A stretch of 64,000 bases of DNA. It comes from Candidatus Helicobacter avicola. Lineage in GTDB: Bacteria > Campylobacterota > Campylobacteria > Campylobacterales > Helicobacteraceae. A program made the translations under genes and the position numbers. The stretch covers positions 40,605-104,604 of the forward strand of contig DXIN01000030.1 of the NCBI GenBank assembly GCA_019112865.1, in the 5' to 3' direction. The notes under the pieces were generated by a model. The model made no database searches. It had not been told where the DNA came from and saw nothing but the letters and a program-made list of their open reading frames with translations. Shown in pieces: positions 44,039-53,979 of this stretch (the first letter of the stretch is position 1; the number at the start of each line of letters is the position of its first letter).

Positions 44039-44393
44039 TGCCACTCCTTTGTTTTTTGATTTGCTCAAAGAGTGCATCAAGATTCTTGCTCGTGCTTAGT
44101 TCATCATCAAACACGAAGCTAAAATCCGGGCTTTTAAACCAGCCTGTCGTGCTTAGGACATACTCACGCAAGAGAGATTTCGCTCTATTAAGGTGTGCGA
44201 GGATTTGGGATTTTTCTTTGTCATCAAATGTGCTAGATTCTATAAACACTTTGGCGTGGTATTTGCCCCTAGAGCAAAGCACTCGCGTAACGCTTAGGGA
44301 GTGCAAAAGCGGGTCATCTAGCTCACTTAGCGCGGTGGTTAGCACCTCTTGTAAAAGTGCTTGGGTTTTTTGAATCTTGATAGTCTTGTCCAT
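44031..44393 (-). CDS. rbfA: Ribosome-binding factor A
   Basis: A 120-residue factor for late 16S rRNA maturation with a KH-like fold. It shows the VTRVLCSRGKYHAKVFIE strand pair and FSFVFDDELSTSKNLDALFEQI near the C-terminus, the family signature region. It is coupled to rimP; infB is not adjacent here, gltX is upstream instead. Confidence 0.88.
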   Translation of the reverse strand: MDKTIKIQKTQALLQEVLTTALSELDDPLLHSLSVTRVLCSRGKYHAKVFIESSTFDDKEKSQILAHLNRAKSLLREYVLSTTGWFKSPDFSFVFDDELSTSKNLDALFEQIKKQRSGND

Positions 44394-44440
44394 TATTTAA
44401 CTCCAAATTTCACTATCGCGAGATTCTGGATTCTTTGGTG

Positions 44441-45862
44441 TTAGCATTTCTCCCCCTGTGAATCTAGCAATATGCGCACTCGTCTCTCACACTCTCTCAC
44501 TCCTAGCACAAATATCGCTACACCCATAGCGATCCCTCCGCCTTTACCTAAAATCCCTAGACGTAGTAGTGGCATAATCTGCCCCATTTTTAGCCCATTA
44601 GCCTCACTAAATGCGTGTATGGCGGATTCTACATCGCTTGGGCTAGTGGTGGGAAGTGTGGGGAAAATCGCGCATAATTTGGTGAGTATCTCCACACCTT
44701 GTGAATCTAGCTTTTTAAGTAGCCCAGAATCGTAGGTGGTGGGGGCGTGGAGGATTTCATTATACTGCGTGGCAAACTCGACTAAAGTCTTACTCCGATC
44801 TTTAAGCTCGCCAAAAAGCGCGTCCAAAGCCTCTGGGCTTGCGTTGATCCCCTCATAGCCCTCTAATCCCCGCACGCCAAACTCACCCAAAAGCCCCAAA
44901 AGCTCGCGCGCTGGTGTATGCTTGATATAGTGCTGATTGAGCCATAGGAGCTTTTCTTGGTTGTAGCTTGATGGTGCGGTGTTTAATGTATAAGGGTCAA
45001 AAACCTCTAAAAGTTTTTCAAGTGAGAAAATCTCCTCATCGCCATAGCTCCACCCAAGTCGCACAAGAAAATTAAGCAAGGCTTGCGGGAGATAGCCCAT
45101 TTTTTGATACTCCATCACACCCATAGCCCCATCGCGTTTGCTTAGTTTTTTGCCCTCTGGACTTAGAATCATAGGCACATGAAAAAACTTAGGGATAGCA
45201 AAACCTAGAGCTTGATAGACGATGATTTGCTTAGGTGTGTTGCTCAAATGATCATCGCCGCGTATGACATCACTCACGCCCATTAGCGCGTCATCAACTG
45301 CCACCACAAAATTGTATGTCGGAGTGCCATCAGCCCTAGCGATGACAAAGTCATCAAGCTCTTTGGCATTGATACTCATAGCTCCCTTCACGCCGTCTTC
45401 AAACTCTATCACACCTTCACTTGGGGCTTTGATACGCACCACGGGCGTTATTCCCTCTGGTGGCGTGCCACTAAAATCCCGATAGCGATTGTCGTATTTC
45501 CATACCTTACCTTGTTTTTGTGCTTCCTCACGCTTAGATTCTAGCTCCTCCTTGCTCATATAGCAATGATATGCCTTGCCCTCATCTAGGAGTTTTTGGA
45601 TATATTGCGCATAGAGAGGGAATCGTTCGCTTTGATAGACAATCTCACGATCATGGGCTAATCCCACCCATTTGAAAGATTCTATAATCGCTTCCGCAGC
45701 TTCCTTGGAGTTGCGTGCCATATCAGTATCCTCAATACGAAGCAAAAACTCGCCATTATGCCTTTTGGCATAGAGGTAGTTAAAAAGTGCGGTGCGCAAG
45801 CCCCCTATATGCAAATAGCCTGTGGGGGAGGGCGCAAAACGCGTAATGATTTTTGATGCCAT
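44441..45862 (-). CDS. gltX: Glutamyl-tRNA synthetase
   Basis: Charges tRNA(Glu), and in this group probably also mischarges tRNA(Gln) for GatCAB through one of two paralogues. The HIGH-type motif FAPSPTGYLHIGGLRT is at ~8-23 and the KMSKS-type motif KLSKRDG at ~240. The N-terminal FNYLYAKRHNGEFLLRIEDTD is the GltX1 form as I recall it. 473 residues. The extreme C-terminus is unusual: a Gly-rich hydrophobic stretch followed by a basic tail ending SQGEKC. Confidence 0.93.
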   Translation of the reverse strand: MASKIITRFAPSPTGYLHIGGLRTALFNYLYAKRHNGEFLLRIEDTDMARNSKEAAEAIIESFKWVGLAHDREIVYQSERFPLYAQYIQKLLDEGKAYHCYMSKEELESKREEAQKQGKVWKYDNRYRDFSGTPPEGITPVVRIKAPSEGVIEFEDGVKGAMSINAKELDDFVIARADGTPTYNFVVAVDDALMGVSDVIRGDDHLSNTPKQIIVYQALGFAIPKFFHVPMILSPEGKKLSKRDGAMGVMEYQKMGYLPQALLNFLVRLGWSYGDEEIFSLEKLLEVFDPYTLNTAPSSYNQEKLLWLNQHYIKHTPARELLGLLGEFGVRGLEGYEGINASPEALDALFGELKDRSKTLVEFATQYNEILHAPTTYDSGLLKKLDSQGVEILTKLCAIFPTLPTTSPSDVESAIHAFSEANGLKMGQIMPLLRLGILGKGGGIAMGVAIFVLGVRECERRVRILLDSQGEKC

Positions 45863-45876
45863 AATATTCCTTTTGC

Positions 45877-46971
45877 TTAGATTCTGTGGTAGATTGCTTG
45901 TAGGTGCGCCATCGTGCTAGTGGCATTGGCAAGAAGCATATCTGCAAGGATAATAGCAAGATGAGCCTGCGCCACCACGCTCCCACGCACTGCAATACAC
46001 GGATCGTGTCGCCCTTTGATGAGGGATCGCACGAGATTGCCTTGCATATCTTGTGTGGTTTGAGGGATAAAAATACTAGGTGTGGGCTTAAAATGCACTT
46101 TTATCACGATTTCCTCGCCATTGCTTATACCCCCTAGCATACCGCCACTATGATTGCTGACAAATCCTTGAGCGTCCATACAATCATTGTTTTGTGAGCC
46201 TTTGAGTTTGGAGGCATTGCAACCTTCGCCGATTTCCACAGCTTTGACGCCATTTAAACCCAGCATTTGCGCTCCTATGTGTGAATCTAGTTTGTCATAC
46301 AGCGGCTCGCCCAGCCCTACAGGCACACCAAATGCCTTGATAAGTGCCACACCACCGACACTATCGTGAGCGTTTTTGGCTTCTAAGATGGCTTGTTTTT
46401 GTGCAGATTCTAATGTGCTATCAAGCGCAAAGATTTCAGAATCTCGCGCGTTTTGGCACTCAATCAGGCTAAAGTCTGTGCGCGTAGATTCTATCCCACC
46501 TATGCCTACAATCCCACCGCCTATGTGGATACCAAACTCCCTAAGCAAAAGCTTGGCAATCGCTCCGCTAGCCACTCTCACTGCACTTTCTCGTGCCGAG
46601 CTTCTCCCTCCGCCGCGATAGTCGCGTATGCCGTATTTGTGGAAGTATGTAAAATCCGCGTGAGAGGGGCGAAAAATGTCTTTGATGTTGTCATAATCCC
46701 TAGATTTGTTAGCAAGATTAGGGATAAAAAGCGCGATAGGCGCACCCGTGCTTTTGCCCTCAAACACACCGCTTAATACCTCTACTTCATCGGATTCTTT
46801 GCGTTGTGTGGAGTATGGTGTCCTGCCACCTTGTCGCAGGCGCATTTCACTAGTGATAAACTCCTCATCGATAAACAATCCAGCGGGGATACCATCGATT
46901 ACACAACCCACGCCCCTGCCATGAGATTCACCAAAAGTGCTCACACGCAATCTATGCCCAAAGGTATTCAT
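45877..46971 (-). CDS. aroC: Chorismate synthase
   Basis: Last step of the shikimate pathway, FMN-dependent. Motifs are [21 protein letters not shown] near the start (seen in parts), [19 protein letters not shown] at ~120-138 and the C-terminal [11 protein letters not shown]. The ATG at 46971 overlaps the rnc stop (ATGA), preferred to the GTG six bases earlier. 364 residues. Confidence 0.95.
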   Translation of the reverse strand: MNTFGHRLRVSTFGESHGRGVGCVIDGIPAGLFIDEEFITSEMRLRQGGRTPYSTQRKESDEVEVLSGVFEGKSTGAPIALFIPNLANKSRDYDNIKDIFRPSHADFTYFHKYGIRDYRGGGRSSARESAVRVASGAIAKLLLREFGIHIGGGIVGIGGIESTRTDFSLIECQNARDSEIFALDSTLESAQKQAILEAKNAHDSVGGVALIKAFGVPVGLGEPLYDKLDSHIGAQMLGLNGVKAVEIGEGCNASKLKGSQNNDCMDAQGFVSNHSGGMLGGISNGEEIVIKVHFKPTPSIFIPQTTQDMQGNLVRSLIKGRHDPCIAVRGSVVAQAHLAIILADMLLANATSTMAHLQAIYHRI

Positions 46972-47657
46972 ACACACTCTTTTCGCAAGATTTCATAGGC
47001 GACTTGGGCGCATTTTTGTTGCGCATTTTTCTTAGAGCTTCCGGTGCAGCGCGCGTATTCTTTATTGTCGATGAAAATTGCCATTGTAAAGGACTTCTGA
47101 TGATCTGGTCCGCTCTCACTGATAAGCTCATAGCGCGGGATTTGTGAGAATCTCGCTTGCGTGAGCTCTTGGAGGGAAGTTTTAAAATCACTAAAAAGTC
47201 TAAAATCGATTTTGTTGTAGTTAGATTCTAAAAGCGTGTAAGTGATACGAATGGCTTCTTGTATGCCAGATTCTAAATACACTGCCCCGATGAGAGCCTC
47301 AAAAGTGTTAGAGAGGATTGAGGGCTTGGATCGTCCGTTGTTGCTTTCTTCGCTTGGAGAGATAAAGATGTATTTACCCAAATCAAGTGCAAGCGCAAGT
47401 TTATTGAATCCTTGTTCATTGACGATACACGCGCGAAGCTTGGAGAGATCGCCCTCACTAAGCTTTGGAAATTTTTTAAACAAATACTCTCCTACAATCA
47501 AATCAAGCACCGCATCGCCCAAAAATTCTAGTCGTTCGTTATGATTTTTGCTCTTGCAACTGCGATGTGTGAGGGCTTGGATAAGGAGTTTTTGGTCTTT
47601 GAAATGGTATTGGAGTTTGCGCTCTAGCTCGTCTAATAATTGATGAGATTCATTCAT
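46968..47657 (-). CDS. rnc: Ribonuclease III
   Basis: Cuts double-stranded RNA, including rRNA precursors. The catalytic signature [19 protein letters not shown] is at ~37-55; a second acidic helix ([14 protein letters not shown]) and a C-terminal dsRNA-binding domain ([20 protein letters not shown]) follow. The start ATG 47657 ([11 protein letters not shown]) has AAAGG upstream; ATG 47687 is possible but lacks a ribosome site. Coupled to aroC. Confidence 0.92.
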   Translation of the reverse strand: MNESHQLLDELERKLQYHFKDQKLLIQALTHRSCKSKNHNERLEFLGDAVLDLIVGEYLFKKFPKLSEGDLSKLRACIVNEQGFNKLALALDLGKYIFISPSEESNNGRSKPSILSNTFEALIGAVYLESGIQEAIRITYTLLESNYNKIDFRLFSDFKTSLQELTQARFSQIPRYELISESGPDHQKSFTMAIFIDNKEYARCTGSSKKNAQQKCAQVAYEILRKECV

Positions 47658-47854
47658 TGTATTGCCTTTGCTTACTTTGGGCTTCATTGTAGCAAAAATG
47701 AGCTAAAAAATAAAAGAAATACCTATGGGTTTGATAAAATCTCTTAGAATCCGAAATTATAGCTTGTAGAGATTCTATCAAAGACTATCGAGTTATAAAC
47801 CTTAAAAGGCTTTGTTGTAAGCACATTGTATTAAGAATTTAGGAGCCCATTATA

Positions 47855-48892
47855 ATGCGACTTTCAGAAGTAGTGAGTATCGTGCGGGGATTGCTACAAA
47901 ACACGCCAAGCATCAGCGCGTTTGAAAACATCAGCTCTAGGGTGGATAAAATACAGCGCGGTTGGCTTTTTGTGGCATTAAATCCCAAGGATATACCTCA
48001 AGCCATCGCACAAGGAGCGTATGGAATCGTGTATCCCAAAGATTTGCGTGTGCAGGAGGATACACATTGGAGCGATTCATCGTGGCAAGAGATAGCTTGG
48101 ATAGAGGTAGCAAATATGCAAGAAGCTATCAAGCACCTCATATACTACAAAATGCTTGTGTGGGATATCCAAATGGTGAGTATGAATGCCGTAGAATACG
48201 CACTTAGCACAAACATCATTACTGATAAACGTGTGTGTCTCACGCAGGGGGATTTTCAAACACTCTTAGAATCTCTGCACCCAAAAATCCGCTACATTCT
48301 AACAGATAATCAAGATATTTTGCTCCTTTCTACCAACATTATGAGTTTGTTAAAGCCTCTCAATCCACCCTTTGAGCTTCTTGCTTACACGCTTTTTGAT
48401 GTGCGTTTGCTTCTTGATGGCAGGGAGTATCTCCTCAACCTCCCCTATCTCTTTGTTGGTGCGCTAAGCGAGGTGTGTGCATTTTGTCAGACACAGGGTA
48501 TAGAATACAATCTTGATAGGTTTGAGAGTTTGTGTCTTTTAAAGCCAAATTTCATCGACCCAAAGGGCAGAATCCGCGATTTTGGGCAGACTCAAAAAGT
48601 CGTCATCGCACAAACAGACATAGGGTATTTCCGAGATTTTATGCACTATTTTGATACCTACGCCAAATGGGGCAAACGTCTGTATGTAATCCCAGAATCC
48701 AGCAACTTTACCCCTCCTAATGAATCTAAGGATTTTCTCGTGTATAAAAACGATGCTGACATCTCCTCGCTTATCCGCCATAGGCAGTATAATTTTATGC
48801 TTATTTTAGGAATTGATGATGCAAGGCTTATGGAGATTTTGCACACCCATGAGGATACGCACCAACCCACGCTTTTTGATGGAATCCTATGA
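47855..48892 (+). CDS. Conserved Campylobacterales protein with a Mur-ligase N-terminal-like domain
   Basis: 345 residues. The first ~90 (ISSRVDKIQRGWLFVALNPK, AIAQGAYGIVYP) resemble the substrate-binding N-terminal domain of MurE/MurF ligases. The ATP-binding GTNGKT motif of the central domain is missing, so it is not an active ligase of the usual kind. The remainder shows no motif I know. It overlaps cmoB by 4 nt, and the position before CmoB matches HP0418 in H. pylori. Confidence 0.6.
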   Translation: MRLSEVVSIVRGLLQNTPSISAFENISSRVDKIQRGWLFVALNPKDIPQAIAQGAYGIVYPKDLRVQEDTHWSDSSWQEIAWIEVANMQEAIKHLIYYKMLVWDIQMVSMNAVEYALSTNIITDKRVCLTQGDFQTLLESLHPKIRYILTDNQDILLLSTNIMSLLKPLNPPFELLAYTLFDVRLLLDGREYLLNLPYLFVGALSEVCAFCQTQGIEYNLDRFESLCLLKPNFIDPKGRIRDFGQTQKVVIAQTDIGYFRDFMHYFDTYAKWGKRLYVIPESSNFTPPNESKDFLVYKNDADISSLIRHRQYNFMLILGIDDARLMEILHTHEDTHQPTLFDGIL

Positions 48893-49854
48893 TCCCAAAG
48901 CCCATAAATACCAAAGAAGCACTAAAACTCGCCTTAGAGCAAAAGTGCCAACATTTTGCAACGCGCAAAGATTCTGTGCTCTTTGCTAAGGCTGTGGCAG
49001 ACCTCAAGGCTCTTAGCACATCTTTTAGCCTTGTCCTGCCTCCAGTAGATGAGCCAAGTCGTGGTATCACACTTATGCCTGATACGCCACTAAGCCCCAA
49101 AGAGAGAGAGATTCTCACACGAAGCGCGATGGAGCTAAAACCATGGCGTAAGGGACCATTTTTTATCGATACTTTACATATTGACACGGAATGGCAGAGT
49201 TTTATGAAATTTAATCTCATTGCGCCTCATCTCAATCTCACGGGCAAGGAAGTGCTAGATATGGGGTGTAACAATGGCTATTATCTCTTTGAGATGTTAC
49301 GTTTTGCTCCAAGGGCACTCTATGGTTTTGACCCAAGCGCGATTTATAAGGCACAATTTGATTTTATTCAATCTCTCGCCAAAGCCCCCATACATTTTTA
49401 TCCGCTAGGGGTTGAGGATTTGCGGGATTTTAGCACAGCGTATGGGCAAAAATTCGATTGTATCGTGTGTCTTGGTGTGCTCTATCATCGTAGTGATCCT
49501 ATCGCGACTTTGAAAAGCTTAAGTTTTAGTTTAAAAAAAGGTGGAGAGTTGTTTTTGGATTGTTTGCTGATAGAATCTAGTCAAGAAATATGCCTTTGTC
49601 CTAAGAAATCCTATGCTAAAATGAGCAATGTGTATTTTATCCCTAGTATTGAGGCTTTAAAAGGCTGGTGTGAGCGTGCGGGATTTGGGGGATTTGAAGT
49701 GCTGGGAGTGCAGGAGACGACTACGCAGGAGCAGCGCAAGACCCATTGGATTGACACATTGAGTTTGGAGGATTTTTTGGATTCTGCAAATGGTTTGACG
49801 ATAGAGGGTTACCCACCGCCATTGCGAGGGTATTTTAGGTTAATCAAAACATAA
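48889..49854 (+). CDS. cmoB: tRNA U34 carboxymethyltransferase CmoB
   Basis: Transfers a carboxymethyl group from carboxy-SAM to 5-hydroxyuridine 34 of tRNAs. The CmoB signature is ELKPWRKGPFFIDTLHIDTEW at ~83-103 (seen in parts), followed by EVLDMGCNNGYYLFEML and VCLGVLYHRSDP. 321 residues. It overlaps the upstream gene by ATGA. No cmoA is visible in the window. Confidence 0.92.
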   Translation: MIPKPINTKEALKLALEQKCQHFATRKDSVLFAKAVADLKALSTSFSLVLPPVDEPSRGITLMPDTPLSPKEREILTRSAMELKPWRKGPFFIDTLHIDTEWQSFMKFNLIAPHLNLTGKEVLDMGCNNGYYLFEMLRFAPRALYGFDPSAIYKAQFDFIQSLAKAPIHFYPLGVEDLRDFSTAYGQKFDCIVCLGVLYHRSDPIATLKSLSFSLKKGGELFLDCLLIESSQEICLCPKKSYAKMSNVYFIPSIEALKGWCERAGFGGFEVLGVQETTTQEQRKTHWIDTLSLEDFLDSANGLTIEGYPPPLRGYFRLIKT

Positions 49855-49862
49855 GGATTGTT

Positions 49863-50303
49863 ATGGACGAACAAGAAGAGCAGCTACCAATAGACAACGA
49901 CACGCTTAATATTTGCACGAAATTACACACATGTGGGGATATACTCACACTTACTAGAGGAGCGGCAAATGTGCGGTTTGTGCCAGAGGAGCATATGGTA
50001 ATGGACCAAGAAGCGCACAATAGCCTTATCCACGCAGGATATATCTTTAATACTGCGGCGTATGCGGCTATGGCAGCGATTAACAAACGTCATAGTATTA
50101 TGATTGCAGCTGATGTGAAGTTTCTCTCGCCCATTGAGCTAGGACACGAGGTGCTTTTCAAGGCTGTGGCTACACAAATGGATACCAAAAAATGCGAGGT
50201 AAAAGTCGAGGGATTTTTGCTTGATATTAAGATTTTTGACTCGCTTTTTCACATTGCGGTGTTTGACAAAGCTCCATTTAGTATCGCGATGGACAAGCTT
50301 TAA
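49863..50303 (+). CDS. Hot-dog fold thioesterase-like protein
   Basis: A 146-residue protein with the single hot-dog pattern: AHNSLIHAGYIFNTAAYAAMAAI forms the central helix and VKFLSPIELGHEVLFKAVAT the following strands. It matches the HP0420-type thioesterase position, 8 nt after cmoB. The acyl-CoA substrate is unknown. Its 3' end overlaps the convergent TfoX_N gene by 26 nt. Confidence 0.75.
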   Translation: MDEQEEQLPIDNDTLNICTKLHTCGDILTLTRGAANVRFVPEEHMVMDQEAHNSLIHAGYIFNTAAYAAMAAINKRHSIMIAADVKFLSPIELGHEVLFKAVATQMDTKKCEVKVEGFLLDIKIFDSLFHIAVFDKAPFSIAMDKL

Positions 50304-50679
50304 GAGGATTTTGTATTTTTGGCTTGACTTTGCGCGGTTTTTTTGGCTTTGGCTCGGGCAGAAATGGTACGATGGTTTGTATCACTTCCCCCAAAAGTGC
50401 ATGGGAATCCACATCTATGATATGCCAGTCTTTCGCCCCCACAAAAGGCGGGGCTTTAGGAGCAGATTCTAAGAATGTAGCTAACTCCTTATACTGCTTG
50501 ATAAAAAGCATATCATCACAAAGCAAAAAGAGCGGTTTAGGTGTCTCAAGAGGCGTATGCAAATCCTGCACATAGATACAATACTCCCCAAACATCTTTC
50601 TAGCAGAAAATCTATACCCCTCTGTGCTAGATTCTAACTGCTCTAGCACAAAGTCCTTAAACTCTCGTGAGCTTGGCAT
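50278..50679 (-). CDS. TfoX N-terminal domain protein
   Basis: 133 residues from ATG 50679, preceded by AAAGGA. The motif RKMFGEYCIYVQDL and FLLCDDMLFIKQY is the TfoX_N fold seen at the start of the competence regulator TfoX/Sxy, but the C-terminal DNA-related half is absent. The tail is Pro/Lys-rich. A role in competence is not supported by sequence alone. Confidence 0.75.
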   Translation of the reverse strand: MPSSREFKDFVLEQLESSTEGYRFSARKMFGEYCIYVQDLHTPLETPKPLFLLCDDMLFIKQYKELATFLESAPKAPPFVGAKDWHIIDVDSHALLGEVIQTIVPFLPEPKPKKPRKVKPKIQNPLKACPSRY

Positions 50680-50856
50680 ATTTGTCCTTTTAGATTCTAG
50701 AAATTCGGCTTGCACGCAATCTTTACTTGATTTGTTCGGTTCGGCTTCGGTCATTACCACTTAGGTAACTCCCTCGCCTCACCTCCAAAAACAAGCAAAT
50801 CTTACGCACAATCCTAGAATTTCTGATGGCAAGCCTTGATGAGATTCTATAAAATC

Positions 50857-51510
50857 CTACTCCTCCACCGCAAAGCTCTCTTTTGCGTGAGCTTGGAGGT
50901 ATTGCCAAATCAGCTTGTCATTAGCCTCTGTGGGCATTGCAAAGGCTCGCATCGTGCCATAGATTCCCTCCCATTCTTGGATAGTATGCTCACTAGGAGC
51001 ATGTGCTGCGTGGCACATCGAGCAGTTGTCATAATACACGAATTCATTTTCGCTCCAAATCGCCCCGGAATCTTTGAGGACATCACTTTGGAGCAAAGCC
51101 ACCTCAAAGGTATCTGAATCCACATTACCGCTAACAAGCGTGATTGCTGGGAGCATAAACTCCGAATCTCCGTAGAGCACTTGAGAATCGCCATCTTTTT
51201 TATAGCCCTTGACTTTGAGCACGACATACTCGCCTATTTGCTTGACCTCCTCGCCACCAAATCCTTTAATTGTGCTTCCAATAGCGTTTTTGCCCTCATT
51301 ATCAAACACCTTCACACCATCTTCTTTAGCAAAAAAGTGATTGTCGCTTTTTTTCGCTGTTGTTTGCGCATCTCCACCTTTGAGGCTAAAGCATGTATGA
51401 CACGAAGGATCCGCCCCCAACGCACCCCCGCCATTTTTGGATTGAGTAAAAAACACCGCTACGCACACTACTCCAACCAATACAATCCCAAAAATTAAAC
51501 CCTTTTTCAT
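50857..51510 (-). CDS. Monohaem cytochrome c partner of the TorA-like reductase
   Basis: A 217-residue periplasmic protein anchored by an N-terminal helix (LIFGIVLVGVVCVAVFF). One covalent haem site CSMCH is at 163-167, in a TorC-like context with NCSMCHAAHAPSEHTIQEW. A second pair CHTC at 37-40 is not a haem motif. It follows the reductase by 1 nt, so it is the likely electron donor, like Cj0265c beside Cj0264c in Campylobacter. Confidence 0.85.
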   Translation of the reverse strand: MKKGLIFGIVLVGVVCVAVFFTQSKNGGGALGADPSCHTCFSLKGGDAQTTAKKSDNHFFAKEDGVKVFDNEGKNAIGSTIKGFGGEEVKQIGEYVVLKVKGYKKDGDSQVLYGDSEFMLPAITLVSGNVDSDTFEVALLQSDVLKDSGAIWSENEFVYYDNCSMCHAAHAPSEHTIQEWEGIYGTMRAFAMPTEANDKLIWQYLQAHAKESFAVEE

Positions 51511-51511
51511 A

Positions 51512-53905
51512 TTATGCTCCTATGATTTCTGGTGCAGATGAAGCCTTGTAGGGCTTGATTGCCTCGTCCTTGCCAAGTTTTCTGATACCAACTAGGCAAG
51601 TATTTACTGATGTAGCCTGCGCCCAGCGACTCGTTGGTCGCGAGCTTGTAAGCACATTGCACGATCCTGCATTGCATCGTGGCAATGTGTCATTGGGATT
51701 TTCTGGATCATACCACGCTCCTTCTTGAATCTGCACGACACCCTCACGGATATTATCTGTTACAAACGCTCCGACAAGCACCGCCCCACGATTGTTATAC
51801 ACCTCCACAATCTCTCCGTGCTTGATACCAAGTTTTGCAGCATCTTGTGTGTTTATCACCACTGGCTCACGCCCTTGAATCTTATACATACCACGTACCC
51901 AAGTGTTATCAAGCTGGCTATGCACGCGATAACGTGGATGAGGTGTGAGCAGGTGGAAAGGATAGTCCTTAGATTCTGCGCTGCCTAGGTATTCGTCTGG
52001 TTCAAACCACATCACATGCCCTTTGAAATCCACCAAATCCGCCTTTTGGAATTTATCGACAAAGAATTGAATCTTGCCGCTTTGGGTGGCGAGTTTATTG
52101 GCTATTGGATCGGCTCTAAAGTCTGCGTGGCGCACATATTCATACGCGCTTTTATCAATGTCAAATTCCACAAAACCATCTTTCCAAAATGTCTCAAAAT
52201 CCTTGAAATTCACACCACTAGAGCTATTGTAGAATTTTTCTATCCATTCCATATAGCTCATACCGCCTGTGTAGCGATTGTATAACTCTTCGCCACCGAT
52301 TTTTTTGCTCAAATTTGCAAAAATTTCAAAATCATCTTTATGCTCATAGGTTGGTTCGATGACTTTGCGCATTGCATAAATTACATTGCGCGAATAAGTC
52401 CCACCGCTGGTGATGTCATCGCGCTCTAGTGTGCAAGTGCTGGGGAATACGATGTCTGCCATCTTTGCCATAGGCGTCCACCATGGCTCATGCACGACCA
52501 CCGTATCCACACTCCTAATAGCGCGGATAAGCTCATTGGTATTGGGGTGATGTCCTAGGAGTGTCGCTCCACAGCAATAGATCATCTTAATCTCTGGGAA
52601 TGTGATCACACGCCCTTTGAAATTGATAGACTTCCCGGGATTGAGGATACACTCGCTGATTCGGCTTGCTGGGATTGAGAAACTTACGCGATTGCGCCCT
52701 TGTGAGAGACCGGGTGTGGTTGTGTAGCCGCTATTTGCCTGCCCACCACCCGCATAATGCATAGAAAACCCAACGCCTCCGCCGGGCAAGCCAATCTGTC
52801 CGATCATACTCGCAAGCGCGATGAGTCCCCAGTCTGCTTGCTCGCCATATTGTGCGCGCTGCATCGCCCAGTTGCCCGCGATAAATGTGCGTTGTGAAAC
52901 AAACAAATCCGCAAGCTCTTTGATTTGAGATTGCGAAATTTCTGTGATCTTTGACGCCCACGCCACATCTTTAGCCACGCCATCACTCTGTCCTAGCAGA
53001 TACGGGAGGAATTTATCAAAGCCATCGGTATAGGTTTGTATAAACTCCTTATTGTATTTGTCACTCGTGTAGAGATAGTGCATCATACCAAGCATCAACG
53101 CCACATCGGTATTTGGGCGGATTTTGATCCACTGCGCATCAAACATCTGCGCACTTTCATTATAGTATGGATCGATACTGATGAATTTGATCCCCGCTTG
53201 CTTGTATTTGGGGTAGTATGTATCATTGAGATGATTTGGCACGACATAATCGATGCGATTGCATTTGAACAGATCCGCGCCCCACATCACATACACTTTG
53301 GTGTGTTTGATGATTTGCTCGTGGGTGGTTTGCTGCGAATACACTTCCATATCGCCGATGATATCACTATTTACGCGCCCTGCCGCGCCATTGCTGTATT
53401 CTCCATCTGTGCCCACCGCACCACCAAGCACAATATTAAAGAATCTCCCCGCCACGCTGTTGGCATTATGCAGTCTGCCCACATGTCCCCAGCCACCATA
53501 AGCGGCATTGTAAATGTTTTCCTTTGGTGTTGCTTTGATTTTTTGTGCGACAAGCTCTAGGGCTGTGTCCCAATCCACACGCACAAATGGCTCCTTGCCT
53601 CGCATATGTGGGTTGTTCTTGCCCTCCAAAAATCCTTTACGCACACAAGGATATTTCACGCGTGAATCTGTATAAACTCTATCGATCATAGATTCTATCA
53701 TCACGCTTGGATTCTTATCCTGCGGACTTGGGATCACCTCCACAAATTTCCCATCTTTTACCTTTGCGATAAACGGACCAAAGTGCGTCGCATGCGGCAC
53801 AAATTTAATCTCATTTATAGCACCAGCTGCCTGTAGAGAAGACAAAGAACTCGATAAAGCGACAGAGACCATTGCCGAAGTTTTGAGCATATCGCGTCTT
53901 GTCAT
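51512..53905 (-). CDS. Periplasmic molybdopterin S/N-oxide reductase (TorA/BisC-like)
   Basis: A 797-residue bis-MGD oxidoreductase of the DMSO-reductase family. The twin-arginine start MTRRDMLKTSAMVSVALSSS indicates Tat export. The EYSNGAAGRVN segment holds the likely serine molybdenum ligand. MWGADLFKCNRIDYV, WTPMAKMADIVFPST and YRVHSQLDNT are typical cofactor-binding regions. The substrate may be TMAO, DMSO or a biotin/methionine sulphoxide; sequence does not decide. A TATAAT box is at 53939-53944 and a GGAGG site precedes the ATG. Confidence 0.88.
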   Translation of the reverse strand: MTRRDMLKTSAMVSVALSSSLSSLQAAGAINEIKFVPHATHFGPFIAKVKDGKFVEVIPSPQDKNPSVMIESMIDRVYTDSRVKYPCVRKGFLEGKNNPHMRGKEPFVRVDWDTALELVAQKIKATPKENIYNAAYGGWGHVGRLHNANSVAGRFFNIVLGGAVGTDGEYSNGAAGRVNSDIIGDMEVYSQQTTHEQIIKHTKVYVMWGADLFKCNRIDYVVPNHLNDTYYPKYKQAGIKFISIDPYYNESAQMFDAQWIKIRPNTDVALMLGMMHYLYTSDKYNKEFIQTYTDGFDKFLPYLLGQSDGVAKDVAWASKITEISQSQIKELADLFVSQRTFIAGNWAMQRAQYGEQADWGLIALASMIGQIGLPGGGVGFSMHYAGGGQANSGYTTTPGLSQGRNRVSFSIPASRISECILNPGKSINFKGRVITFPEIKMIYCCGATLLGHHPNTNELIRAIRSVDTVVVHEPWWTPMAKMADIVFPSTCTLERDDITSGGTYSRNVIYAMRKVIEPTYEHKDDFEIFANLSKKIGGEELYNRYTGGMSYMEWIEKFYNSSSGVNFKDFETFWKDGFVEFDIDKSAYEYVRHADFRADPIANKLATQSGKIQFFVDKFQKADLVDFKGHVMWFEPDEYLGSAESKDYPFHLLTPHPRYRVHSQLDNTWVRGMYKIQGREPVVINTQDAAKLGIKHGEIVEVYNNRGAVLVGAFVTDNIREGVVQIQEGAWYDPENPNDTLPRCNAGSCNVLTSSRPTSRWAQATSVNTCLVGIRKLGKDEAIKPYKASSAPEIIGA

Positions 53906-53938
53906 TTAACCCCTCCTATTTTCGAAATAAAAGCGGGT

Positions 53939-53944
53939 ATTATA
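53939..53944 (-). promoter_or_regulatory. Probable -10 box of the TorA-like operon
   Basis: TATAAT on the minus strand, 34 nt before the ATG, with an A/T-rich upstream region. Confidence 0.45.
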
Positions 53945-53979
53945 GTATTTTTTAAAAAAAAGTAAAGATATATAAAAAT

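Noticed and set aside
53945..53965. A8 tract upstream of the TorA-like operon as a phase-variation site
   Set aside because: Short A/T runs are common in promoters of this low-GC lineage; it lies upstream of the -10 in ordinary A/T-rich DNA and gives no specific spacing signal.
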